NCBI RefSeq assembly: GCF_000464535.1
Contig: NW_006916229.1
Span: forward strand, 1 to 64,000
Reading direction: 5' to 3'
DNA from: Endocarpon pusillum Z07020
Lineage: Eukaryota; Ascomycota; Eurotiomycetes; Verrucariales; Verrucariaceae
DNA: 64,000 bases
The position numbers and the translations under genes were made by a program. Of the stretch, positions 1 to 10,669 are shown in pieces. Every line of letters begins with the position of its first letter. The stretch's first letter is position 1. The notes under the pieces were generated by a model. The model saw nothing but the letters and a program-made list of their open reading frames with translations. It did no database searches and was not told the DNA's origin.

Positions 1-665
1 AGGATATAAGAATCTGATATAAATTAGAAACTCTATCTTTAATAAGATATTTTAATGCAAATTATACTAGTAATAAAGTAGATCAAAAGTCTATAATTAG
101 TAGCGTCTTTATTCTTGCAAAAGGAGTAATATTATAGCTAAGCCAAAAGTAACAATTTATAGCTATATTAATAACAGAGGCTAAGTATATTAGTATATTA
201 ACTTATTTAAAATAAGCAATCTGGCTTGCTTAATTACTCTGGGACATAAGGTTCTTATAATACTTAGGAGAAAGCTAATAGACTACAAACCTCTTAGAAG
301 ATAACTAATCTGCTCTAGTGCTTATTAAGAATCCGCATATATATAATCGATCAAAGCATATTGATATTATATATTATTATGTTAGGGACCTTGTACAACA
401 CAATAAGATCAAGATCAATTACATCCCAACAGACAAGATAATAGCTGACAGACTGACTAAGCCCCTTACTGGACCACTGTTTGACAACCATGTGTCTCTA
501 CTTGCAAAGCTTAGTGCAAGAAGTGCACGGTTATTGCAAGCTGTTCGCATGCCAGAGACTGAATTCGTAGATGACTTCGAGATGTATTATACAACCTTGA
601 AAGGACTCGGTGCCATTTCTCTATTTGATCTACTCAATCTACACTCGCCAACCAATGTGTATTGA
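1..665 (+). mobile_element. Ty1/copia retrotransposon remnant (3' end of pol, RNase H)
   Basis: The reading DNQSALVLIKNP followed by NRSKHIDIIYYYVRDLV and DRLTKPL is the C-terminal RNase H region of Ty1/copia polyproteins. An open frame runs from 318 to a TGA at 663-665. Upstream, the same frame can be followed to about position 140 (SQKS, then TEAEY-like and AIWLA-like stretches), but it is broken by TAG/TAA where CAG/CAA is expected, and the DNA is very AT-rich. From about 405 onward base composition is normal and the frame is clean. I see no LTR after the stop. The element extends beyond the left edge. It is a relic; the C-to-T style stops suggest RIP (inference). Confidence 0.85.
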
Positions 666-1442
666 TCTGAACAGCATTTGCACTGCACCATCATGCTCCC
701 ATAACTCCCAACCAAAAATGAAATCAAGGCAATAATGTTTGATCATGAAGGCCTCGCCTTTCCATGAGCTTCGAACTTCCTATTCCAAGATTCCATGTCT
801 GCCGGTCTCTCGTAGATCCTCCTTCCCAGGAATTTGAGAGCCTCATCAATGATGATGACGGGTGCCGATATTGAGCAAAGGCGGCTTGCCATTCCGTCCA
901 GTTGGGAGACACGATGCCGACGAGACTTTGAAGGAAAGGCGTGTATAAGATGGCAAAGTGCAAAGATGAGTTTCATCCTCCTCCAGAGTAGCATACTAAG
1001 TTAGTGAGGAGCGATTCCGAGGACTTGCATTGGAAATGTGCGCTTTCTCGGCTGAGATGGCGAATCCATCATCTCGTTACCCAGATGCCAGAATTCGAGC
1101 GTATCCTCCTGTGCCAACAGTTTTGTTGGATGCTGCAGTCTGCAGTGCGCTGACTGTGTAGTCTGTTGTCAGACGCTATTTCTACGCGTTACCCCAGCGT
1201 TTTGCCTGCTTTCGATTGGTCAATTTCTGCCGCTATTTCGCTGCTAATTTCGCTGCAATCTGTACTTCGGCGCGCCGTGCGCCTTTTTTGAGAGAGAACA
1301 GAGCCATTTCTTCTACCTGTTTGACATCTGCATAAGTACTGTGCATTGCGAAACTCTTGCCAAAAAATTTGGTGGTTCTGCAGAACTGCTGGCGCCGTGC
1401 TCTCGAACACAAAGAGTCCTTACAAGTCTTCTACGCATTGAG
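666..1442. other. Intergenic, no gene seen
   Basis: Only short overlapping open frames on the minus strand, with no recognisable domain. Composition is ordinary compared with the AT-rich retrotransposon to the left. No LTR or target-site duplication for the copia relic could be identified here. Confidence 0.5.
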
Positions 1443-1646
1443 ATTAGATAAACTCTGTACTAAAGTGATGCTGAGCTTCATCAGATTCTTCTGATATAGA
1501 TGAATAGTAATATAGATTCTAATTGACAGAGTTGAGTCTTTATGTATTAAATTTACTTTCCTGCTGAGAGAATGTCATATAATCAAAATCAATATTAAAA
1601 GATTCAAACGAAGCTCAGCATCATTTTAGCATAGAGTTTATCTAAT
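1443..1646. mobile_element. MITE-like hairpin element with 37-bp terminal inverted repeats
   Basis: Positions 1443-1479 (starting ATTAGATAAACTCT) and 1610-1646 (ending AGAGTTTATCTAAT) are inverted copies with three mismatches over 37 bp. They enclose about 130 bp of AT-rich DNA without an open frame. The flanks are GAG on both sides (1440-1442 and 1647-1649), which may be a 3-bp target duplication. Size, long TIRs and lack of coding capacity fit a miniature inverted-repeat transposable element. The superfamily is unknown; a 3-bp duplication would fit PIF/Harbinger, but GAG is not its usual TWA target. Confidence 0.7.
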
Positions 1647-2314
1647 GAGTCTATTCGTTGAGTCCCTATCAGCCATTTCTGTTTAACAACGCGGCGCTCA
1701 CAATTCTCAATACCTCTTTTTTGCGCCTTTAGGGTCCGTCATCGCAGCAGTACCTGCGCCCGAGGTAAGGTTCGTTCGTTGATTGGGCCGAGGCCCGCTG
1801 GCGTTCACTTCTCCGTTTTTATCAAAACAAGAATTCTTCGACGGCCCACTATCTGTCGGACATCAACCGCCCCAATGATGACAGGCTCCGGAAGTATTGG
1901 GTTCGTAGATCTCGACTCAATACGATGCAAAGCCACAACGGAATGAGAAGGCTGCTACTTTTACGTACGGAATTGAGAGTACCATTAACCTGCATCTGCT
2001 GCCTGTTGTGAATGAAGAGAGGTAGGTTATAGTTAAGGCTGAGTATGAGCGCAGGTAGGTTGTTGCCTTCAAGGAGCTGGTGGTCGCCATCGCTACCCGG
2101 ACGGAAAAAGGCTGGACGACAGGATTCAAGTGTCAAGCGAGCAGAACGACCTCGGCCCAGACGAGAAGTTGTCTCCAGTCCTTGTTCGGATGTTCCTTGC
2201 TCGAAGGAGAAGAGGGAATAGCCCGTGGTTGCCACAGATTTTCGGGACGGACATCACATAGACTCGAAGCAAGAGACGCAGCGCAAATTTTTCTGGACGG
2301 AATCAAATGCCAGG
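1647..2314. other. Intergenic, or 3' part of the acylated-protein gene
   Basis: Minus-strand open frames at 1849-2235 and 2133-2318 lie downstream of the MGCGSS gene and could be further exons or 3' untranslated sequence. I could not find a splice pair that joins them convincingly and they resemble no family I know. Confidence 0.3.
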
Positions 2315-2806
2315 TCAAAACCTTGACAATTGCTCGAAAATATGAGCAGCAGACAACGTTTGCGGGCCGGCCGAATGACTACCGGGTGGTAAGAGCCTCA
2401 CAGGCTCTCCAGCTGGAGGGGACACTCGTTGAGAGAGCTTTGGCTGTGGCTTTGGGAAGGGCTGCAACTTCTGCTGAGACGAAGGTAAAATGCCAGGAGT
2501 TTGCTGGGGCGAGGACTGCAAAGGCTGTCCAGCGCCAGCAGCACCAGCAGCACCAGTACCAGCAGCACCAGCACCAGCAGCACCAGTACCAGCAGCACCA
2601 GCAGCACCAGCACCAGCAGCACCAGCACCAGCACCAGCAGCACCAGCACCAGCAGCACCAGCAGCACCAGCAGAAGAAGGAACTCTTGAAGAGGATTGCG
2701 GTGGCTGTCCAGATGAAGCAGAGGATTGCGATAGTTGTGCAGATGAAGGAGGCTTGCGTTGAGGAAGATCGCTTCCGATCTGCTTCTTGCTGCTGCCACA
2801 GCCCAT
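2315..2806 (-). CDS. Small Ala/Gly-rich protein with N-terminal acylation signature
   Basis: The ATG at 2806 starts a protein of about 163 residues beginning MGCGSSKKQ. Gly2 is a textbook N-myristoylation site, Cys3 an adjacent palmitoylation site, and Lys7/Lys8 would add membrane affinity, so plasma- or vacuolar-membrane attachment is predicted. A Ser/Gln/Pro-rich stretch follows, then about 45 residues of Ala-Gly repeats (AGAAGAG pattern), then a Pro/Gln-rich tail. I chose this start over an in-frame ATG ten codons upstream because it exposes Gly2. A TATA-like run lies near 2889-2896. The overlapping plus-strand frame reads poly-His/Gln and poly-Ser/Thr through the same repeat and has no comparable signature. 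No known function; the 3' end may be spliced further. Confidence 0.45.
   Translation of the reverse strand: MGCGSSKKQIGSDLPQRKPPSSAQLSQSSASSGQPPQSSSRVPSSAGAAGAAGAGAAGAGAGAAGAGAAGAAGTGAAGAGAAGTGAAGAAGAGQPLQSSPQQTPGILPSSQQKLQPFPKPQPKLSQRVSPPAGEPVRLLPPGSHSAGPQTLSAAHIFEQLSRF
2534..2673. repeat. Triplet-type CAG/CAC microsatellite
   Basis: About 140 bp made only of CAG, CAC and a few TAC-containing triplets on the plus strand. On the minus strand it encodes the Ala-Gly repeat of the acylated small protein. Such arrays change length easily, so the protein is probably variable between strains (inference). Confidence 0.85.
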
Positions 2807-5308
2807 ATCGGCTCGTACAAAACTAACGAAGCACAAGAACAGAGGATATAGTAGTACTGTGTGAATGTAATATGTCTTGCTCTAAAGGTGTATATATCGG
2901 TAGTGATTAAGAAGGTAGGATTGAATTGGGCAATTCGAGGTAGGATGCCCTGGTTCTTACCAGGGTTATAGGTATGGTGTGAATCGTTGTTTACAAAACG
3001 GAAACCGAAACATACACTAAGTCTCACAGCCAACTATCTCCCGGCGATGCACGAAAGCCAGAGCCACTTGAGTACGGATGCTCTACAGGCCTTGTAGTAT
3101 TGTTGAGGAGCGGTGGCCATAGAAATCGGTAATGAAACTTCTATCACTGGAGAACCTTGGTCGTACGCATCTCGGCTGCCACAACATCTGGCACAGCGTC
3201 TGTATCAAGCTGATAAAATGAATACTATGGGCGATGGTCCAGTGATTGAGGCACGGAAAATAGGCTGCCCAGTGGCAAAGTAGATGCCATCCTCGACACT
3301 TGCTGCTTTCGTGCAAGACACGCTGCAGGAGTGTATCCAGTATCTGAGTTCGGAATCAAATCCGGGCCACAATAAGGAGGAGGTGGTAGGAAAATCGATA
3401 GGTTGGTTAGGTCTGTGCCCACTACCCAGCCATTTCACCCCTGAAACTCTGAACTAGCCTCAAAACAAGAATTGTTCGGCCAGTGTTCGTATGCAACCCT
3501 ACCCAAGAACACTGCATCAACTGTGCCGTATCAGATTCACCAATTGTTACAACCAGCCGAACGCACTTCTGGATCGAGCAACAATATCGGACAAGTATTC
3601 GGACGGGCCAATAATGTTTTGAGTAGACTTTCTAGGACAGAGAGGGAAACTGTTCTCGATTCGCAACATGCACCCACAGCATTCCTTATCATACAAAGGT
3701 TGCGGTTGCTGCTCTGGCATGATAATCTCTTATTTATCAGCAAGTCGACTTCGAATTGGATGCTGATCTATTTGACTACAAATGTCAGTAGAACGGGAAA
3801 AGGCTAATAGCATCCCATTTCTCAGTACGTTTACAAGTTCATCTCTAGCTGAACAAAGTACTGTAAATTGACCATATCTTCACGGGTAAAAGCCACAGAA
3901 CAAGCAGCAGGTTGGCGACGAAAAGCGTTACATGATCTTGGTGGAGTTTTTGATCTATTCACATTTGTCAGCATCGTTATGGCTATTGAGAGACAAATAC
4001 CTGCAAGGGAGATCGCAGCAGATCTCGGTGTCTCCGAGCTCAATATTCCTGCAATGCATGGAAAAGCTGATCCACGCCGGTTATCCGGGATCATTTCAAC
4101 AACCACAAAGTCCGTCTGATATCGCATTTACTAAGGGACTTCTGAAAAGAAGCAGCCAGGGCTTTGTGGGTCCCAAAGATCACCCACGCCTTCGCGCTCT
4201 TTACGAAGCCATCAAGGCAGTACGAAGCCCGCAAAGCCCGTGCGTCTTGTGCAGCCTCCTCATTTATCAGACATCAGTCGTTAGAAGAATCATAGAGTTT
4301 ATTTTAATATACTTATCCAAGAAAGCATCTCAAATCAAACATAATCAGAGCCAGAACCAGACAGAAAAACAATTGCTCTCCAGGCACCAATGAAGACTGG
4401 CATCGAACACAATCTATCAAGCCCCAAGCTATGACAGCATCTCCTGACTGTACAAGTAAATACTAGCACACGATTGTTTATTGCACCGGGCGTCATGATC
4501 TCCAATCGATATATATATAACGATCCGAACCTGGGCCACAACAACGTCAATTTTCGCAAGAACTCTTATTAATTTACCTAAACCGCCACTCACAGGATAC
4601 TATCAACCTTTCATCCTCTCGAACTCATCTATCGCGAAGAACGCGACTCGAATGAAATCTAGGACTTTCCACACATCATTCAGACCCAAAGGGAAGAAAC
4701 GAAACGAACTAGGGGGGAGAGAGTAGATAAAAGACATGTTGAGATATATCCTCATACTAGAATGCCCCCTTTTACAGTAGAATGCCTACACGGACAGCGG
4801 TGGTGGTCATGTCGACATGACAGACTTGGGAGCCCAGTTCTCCACAGGTAATGTCAAATCTTCTTAATTTCACGTTATACTCCGCAGCAGCAGGAAAGAA
4901 TTCCAATTAGGATGGGCAAAACCTTTGAACGCAAAGGAAATCTTTGGCTAAGGCTTGGCCGGGTCGATCACTTGCAATACCCGGATTGCTTCGAAGTCTA
5001 GGAGACTACTAATCTTTGTGGGACGGAGGAACTCATTCTTATCTATCAGTACTCTGTCCTTAGGAACATGTAATTGTCATCGCTAAGCCCATTCAATTCG
5101 TTCCTTTTTTCGGTCTATAGAGTCCGATACCGGAGAGACAAGTGCGTAGCCATGCGAACAGGGCTTTTCAAACAGTCATGAGCAGATTCTCTCATGGAGA
5201 CAAGCTTCATCATTGGAAAGACATTCGAATTGGTGATGGGACAGGAGACGACCATGTGAACTTCCCTGAGCTGGTCGGTGTATGGAAAATCTCTCCTACC
5301 GATGATTG
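2807..5308. other. 2.5 kb without a supported gene
   Basis: It holds the promoter of the acylated-protein gene and the 3' flank of the pyruvate kinase gene. Short open frames exist on both strands. The longest, 3868-4119 and 3932-4393 (plus), overlap in different frames and match nothing I recognise; a broken gene at 3.87-4.26 kb is possible but unproven. The stretch 4600-5100 has no open frame of note. Confidence 0.45.
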
Positions 5309-7217
5309 TCATTCCTTAAGTCCCAGGTCTTCCTCAGCAGGCACAACACGTATTGTGTTCGTGTGACCCATGCCACCCCTCCAGCCCTGGACGCAGACAA
5401 TGCCATCGCCTTTCTTCACTATACCAAGCTTGGTGGCCTGTGCAATGCCCCATTTCAAACGCCTATCAACATCTTGTTGCCAATCAGCCTTGTCGAAATC
5501 TGGTTTAGGTTCTGGGAAGCAGAATGGATAAACCCCACGGTAAAGATGGGCATATCGAGAGGCACGCTCATTCCGGGTAACCATGATGATCGGGCAGACG
5601 GGTCGATATTTAGACAGGATGCGAGCAGAGGTACCGCTACCGTGGTACGTTAGCCAGATGATTAGAGGGTATTCGAATTACAAACCTTGTAGTCAGCACC
5701 AAGATAGCACCAGCAGTCAGCTCCATACTAGCACTGACGGCAGACATGGCGACAGATTCGACGGTATCGCATGGTCGCGGACAGACTCCACGAAGCTCAG
5801 TGAACAGATTCGCATAAGGTATGGCAACCTCGGCCAACAAACAAGTGTCGTGCATCATCTTGACAGCTTCCTTGGGATAGCTACCCTTTGCAGTCTCGCC
5901 CGACAACATGACACAGTCGGCACCGTCGAGAACAGCATTGGCGACATCGGAGACTTCAGCACGGGTAGGACGAGGGTTGTTGGTCATGGATTCGAGCATC
6001 TGCGTGGCACAGATAACGGGCTTGCCGGCCATGTTGCATTTGGCAATCATCATCTTCTGAGCGATGAAGACCTTGGCTGCCGGAATCTCGATACCCAGAT
6101 CACCACGAGCAACCATCACACCATCAGTCTCTTTCAAGATCTCGTCGAAATTGTTGACACCTTGTTGATTCTCGATCTTAGCAATGATCTGGATCTCCTT
6201 TCCTTCTTGACCAAAGACTTTGCGAATTTCTTTAATGTCCTCGGCTCGTCGAATGAATGAGGCAAACACCATGTCCACTTCGTTCTTCACACCAAATTCG
6301 AGATCAGCAAGGTCTTTCTTGGACAGGGCTGGTAGATCAACATCTGTGCCTGGAAGATTGACACCTTTCTTCGAGGAGATTTGGCCGTTGTTCAGAGCTT
6401 TGACTCGAAGAGTCTGGTCGTCTACCACTTTGAGGACTTCAAAAGATTGGATGCCGTCGTCAACATAGATGAGCTTCCCTTCGCCAATGACTTTTGTGAT
6501 GTTCTTGTAATCAACATAGCTTTAGAGCGTTAGCTTCGCCAGCTTAAAGGCTTGGTAGCATACGCACAGGTTCTTGTCGTCGCTGGCAGTAGCATACTTG
6601 TCATCGGTCGTGATGTTGAGCTCAAGACCAGCTTGAATCGGAATATCGGTATCTCCGGGTGTGTTGCCAGTGCGGATCTCAGGTCCTTTCTACAATCCTA
6701 ATCAGTGCCTGCAAAGCCCTAATACTGCTCGTTTGAAGATAAATCATGTCTCACAGTATCAAGGGCAATAGCCAAAGGGCGTCCTGGTTGTTGCTTCGTA
6801 GACTCACGGGCGTTGTCGATGACGGATTGGTGGTACTTCATACATATCAGCTCATCATCGAGTTCCCCAGGAAGCTCAGGCTAACCTCGTAAGAGCCATG
6901 AGAGAAGTTCATGCGGACAACATTGAGGCCAGCTATTAGAGAAGATCCACGTCAAGCCTTGCCATAGAACTCATGTATGAAGCTCAATATACCAGTTCTG
7001 AGCATCGAAATCTTCTCCGCTGAATTTGTCTTCGGCCCTGTTGCGTGGTTTAAGTTGGCCACAGTACGATAGCTGGAGGTTCAGGTGCCATGTACATACC
7101 AATTGTACCAATGATAGAGGTACGGCGGTAATTCTTCTCAGGCTGAAAATCAACATTCAAGCTCGCTGTCCATTCCAGCTTCGTCTGGTTGGCAAGATGC
7201 TCCAGGGCGTTCGCCAT
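5309..7217 (-). CDS. PYK1: Pyruvate kinase (7 exons, 524 aa)
   Basis: Catalyses phosphoenolpyruvate + ADP to pyruvate + ATP, the last step of cytosolic glycolysis. Exons on the minus strand: 7217-7100, 7037-6993, 6932-6886, 6835-6755, 6689-6568, 6519-5686 and 5636-5309. The six introns are 48-65 nt, all GT..AG, and the joined product is 524 residues, the usual fungal length. It begins MANALEHLANQTKL. Visible motifs: GTIGPKT and RMNFSHGSYE in the N-terminal barrel, Lys252 in IIAKIENQQG (phosphoryl-transfer lysine), VARGDLGIEIP near 275-285, ATQMLESM and SGETAKGSYP. In the C-terminal domain, TTSGTSAR and GWRGGMGHTNTIRVV are the fructose-1,6-bisphosphate phosphate-binding and FBP-loop regions, so allosteric activation by FBP is expected. 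Five of the six introns lie in the first quarter of the coding sequence. Identification is secure. Confidence 0.97.
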
Positions 7218-8708
7218 GATGAAGGGGTATGATGTGGTAGTAGGGAGAACGGTTGCGATTCAATCCTTGAGAAAGTGAAGAGCTAGAAGATGAAATGGTA
7301 GGGTGCAGGTAGGTCAAGGTAGTAGTAGTGTTTAATTCTGGAACTGCAGGTCAATGGAAACGGACTGCAGACACTTCCGAGGACAACATTACTATACGTC
7401 TTGAGGGTAAAGCTGTTGTTGACGTGATAGTGTTGTCTGCAAAAGAAATCCCTTTCCAGGGATTAAAGCTCGTGGAAGCTACCGCTAGCAAGTGCTGTGG
7501 TACAGGCACTTTCTTTCCTGGATAGCGGAGAGGTATGCGTTGGATGTTGAGCACGGAGAAGCGACGTTAGCCTCAGGGCGGAGCTGTTGATAGGCGGGTC
7601 GCCTTCTTTGGTGGAACGGTGGGGCCCGAAAAGGCTGGTGCTTGGAGCAGCAGGAGCGGTTGGCTAATTATCCTCGGATTTTCCTGCACCTTTGAAAGAG
7701 TGACCGAAGGGTTGGTACGGGGCTAGTAAGGAGTAAAGCTTCACCTGTCCGCATCAATGTTCTTGCGGAACAAAGACTGGATTACCCGGGCTTGGTGTTC
7801 ATAAGGCAAGGCTAAGCGGGATACTATAGCCCTAGCTAGCCCCGACAAGCCGAGATGGTGCACATGGGGCTGCTCAGCGCAGGCGACATCACCGTACTGC
7901 AGCCTATGAGTATTCTAAACAGCCAGTCTTGCTCAAAATCATCTCTATAAGGCTTGTACGGTGTTGCAGTCATGGTTGTACGTACATCTTCCTCTGGGAT
8001 CCATGCTGCCATCGCTCTCTTCCGGAGCATTTCCTTCACCCGCGTTCGAATGGCTAACAAAAGTTACCTGGGTTACAGCTTGGTCGACTCACCCACTACG
8101 CCTTCGATGCAATCTTAGTATCGGCATTCCTCGCTGGTGTGAAACGGAGTACAGGCCTGACGTGCGCTATCCATTCCTCCAACTCCAACCTCAGTATTCT
8201 GGTTGGAGGCATCACTAACTAACGCGTAGTCCCAGATTCAACTCGGACAAAATATCAGATAGCAAAGAGCTCAAGAACTGGGTGGATAAATATCTTGGGA
8301 TGGGAGAGTGGGTGATGGATCAGAGTGTGGCGGTCATGGGGAGTAGTTCCTGGTTCGAAAGGAAGAGATGAGAAAGGCTATGCTTGTTGGGAGCTGGATT
8401 TGCACACATGGGAAGACCAGCATACGAACGGCGCAATGGAGCAGGAGTTATACATGAAACCTCTGGGTTGGCCCTCGCCTGGCATCTGCATTGAGAGAAC
8501 AACAGCTGTCAAAGGGGATATTTGTCTAGCTATGAACACTTTGAATCTCAGCCTACAGTCCTTTCCGAGGTTGCCATCAGTAAACACGTCTCTGCTCTAA
8601 TTGGTAGGTTGTCCCTCAGGGACCTGCAGCTATTCATATTGTCGCTGATCGTTTCGCATTCACCTGCCATGATCGGACCGCACACACTTTGACCCAATCA
8701 TTGGGTTG
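7218..8708. other. Intergenic: pyruvate kinase promoter side, no gene seen
   Basis: About 1.5 kb between the pyruvate kinase start and the 3' end of the F-box gene. Small overlapping frames at 7836-8060 (minus), 7961-8218 (plus) and 8325-8600 (plus) have no recognisable domain and lie in competing frames. The part next to 7217 must carry the pyruvate kinase promoter, but I cannot assign specific sites. Confidence 0.5.
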
Positions 8709-10227
8709 TTAGGCTGGTTCCCTTGCCGTGCGTCCGCTGGAGCTGATCAAGCTGTCAATGTTAACCCTCTCGTAGAATGAGATGTGTCCTAACGGCACCC
8801 AGTATTGCGCCAGTCTGTCGTGTGAGATCATGATCAGTTGAGAAGGAACAAACTCATCTATATGAACAAATCAGCATTAGATTCAAGAAAAAGGCTCGAC
8901 AAAGTAGTGACAAACCATCCTGGAAACCTCTTGCAGCTATATGCGCTCGACTCTTTACAACCCTTGCTCCCCGGAAAGGCTCTTCTTCAGCTACCCGAAT
9001 GAAGCCAGCCGAGCCAATGTCATTCGCAATCCAGGTGTATTCTCCTCGAGGCACATTCACATCACCCGTCAGCTTGATTGCTTCAATCCTACCTTTGAAA
9101 CTGGAACATTCCTGTACACGATCTTCGCCGTGGGGCGTGTTTGCCATGATGATTCTCGTGTCAGGCTCGTCTTCTGGCAAATCAGAATTCCACCTACTCC
9201 ATGCTCGATTTCGTGTTGTGTATGCTTCACCTTGCACGGTCTCTCTCTGCGTGACCAGCAGGAACTCGCATCCATGCCCAGCATAATCTCCTACCCAGAT
9301 TCCTTGATAGGGCTTTTCCTTCGTAGGTGTGTATAAGTCGGGGTCTAATGTGCTCCAAGTCGAAACCTCCTCGCCCATCCTGACACGAAATGCAGACCCT
9401 CCCACAGAAAATTGCATCCACGTTCGTAGCCTGAACGTCTTGGTACTGATCTCCTCGTATTTCTGTGGTTTGTGTCCCCATCCATGGAAGTTGTCCTGTG
9501 AGGCACTCCGAACTCTCTCATGCGTGGGAATCAATTTTGGTGGCCACATCTCCATACTTGGATCCTGAAGCTGTTTTGGTAGCGCACGACTCAAGAAGAA
9601 GGTCGAGAAAACACTGTCATGCGCATCACTTCCAACTTTCATGTGTATTTCTCCTTCCCACCACCCCTGACGCCTCAACTGCCTTGCAGGATCGATGTGC
9701 TCAAGCTTGATGACAGGACGATCATGGTGAAGAGTCACTATAGGGTCGAATGAATGAATGATAACCTCCGAGTCGAATGACCAATGTTGAAATGCGCTTT
9801 CCCCCCTGCTTCCTAGTAGCCTGTACCCTTCTATGGAACCTCTCCTTGGGTCATACTTGACCAGTACAAGCTTCCCTGTATGAGCGTTGTCCGAGAACCA
9901 TACTCTATGTTTCGGTAAGAACCAATAAGGATGGTGCGCGATGTACAGCGATCGAAACGATGGTGATGGATATGGACTGTCTGGGAAATTGGGTAGGCAT
10001 TCGCGGATCAGGTTTGCCCACAGAAGCTCGCTTTCGGCATGCTTACGAAGCAGTCGGCAGGTCCTGATCAAGGAGACGAGGGCCGGACATTCTAGGTGAG
10101 TCAGAACTTGGTGAAGGATCTCAGGCGGCAGAAGAGTTAGGTTAGAAACCTCTGCTTGTTGGGCATTAGGCCCAGCGTTGTGATTCGTGGGACTGTGCTC
10201 TGGTGCTTCAATAAGCGACGGCTTCAT
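8709..10227 (-). CDS. F-box protein (2 exons, 486 aa)
   Basis: Predicted substrate-recognition subunit of an SCF ubiquitin ligase. Residues about 30-75 form an F-box (LLPPEILHQVLTHLECPALV, then LLWANLIRECLP), which binds Skp1. The remaining residues are a conserved fungal C-terminal region with several Trp-rich strands, likely the substrate-binding part. The first exon is 10227-8916. If read on, it ends in an unrelated tail, but a GTTTGT donor at 8915 and an acceptor at 8858 (58-nt intron) join it in frame to 8857-8709. That second exon supplies DEFVPSQLIMISHDRLAQYW and GHISFYERVNID, the C-terminal block I associate with this family, which supports the splice. Substrate unknown. It is separated from the IKS1 3' end by 442 bp. 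Confidence 0.85.
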
Positions 10228-10669
10228 TTTCGTAACTTCTCAACTACCATTATTCATTTTTTGAATGTTATGATCCAGTATGGTTATTTTCGCCCGAATG
10301 GTCGGATGAGTTGACGAATTCTGGCAATGACGTTCTGGATCTCCACATTCCGAATCACAGGTGAAGACGACTCAGCACACCACAATAGATAATACGTAGT
10401 ACATTCAAAATCTATGCTAGAGACTACAATTTCTTGTTGATAAGATTTTCCTATATATTTTCTATCCTCCCTAATCGGAGAATTAAAGCGGCGCCTGAAG
10501 CCGGCGAAGAGATGCACACCAAGTTCTTCATGGCGACCGTCGTATTGACTTGAAATTTCAGCCTCTCCCATGCCAGTAGCCTCCATAAGCTGATGCCAGT
10601 AGCCTCCATAAGCTGACGCCAATAGCGCCGTGCATAGTTTCAAACTTTTCAGGGTCAGTTCCAGTGCAT
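10228..10669. other. Intergenic, with 23-bp direct repeat
   Basis: A minus-strand open frame at 10284-10643 (119 codons) fills most of this gap between two same-strand genes. Its product resembles nothing known and part of it is a direct repeat, so I treat it as IKS1 3' flank and F-box promoter. Confidence 0.45.
10571..10616. repeat. 23-bp perfect tandem duplication
   Basis: TGCCAGTAGCCTCCATAAGC plus TGA occurs twice back to back (10571-10593 and 10594-10616), followed by a degenerate third start (CGCCAATAGCG). It is a recent local duplication in the IKS1 3' flank. Confidence 0.9.

Noticed and set aside
2080..2826. 248-codon plus-strand frame with His/Gln repeats
   Set aside because: Most of it is the CAG/CAC microsatellite read on the other strand; no domain or start context supports it, whereas the minus strand has the acylation motif.
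5583..6260. 225-codon plus-strand frame opposite pyruvate kinase
   Set aside because: Mirror of the highly biased codons of the pyruvate kinase main exon.
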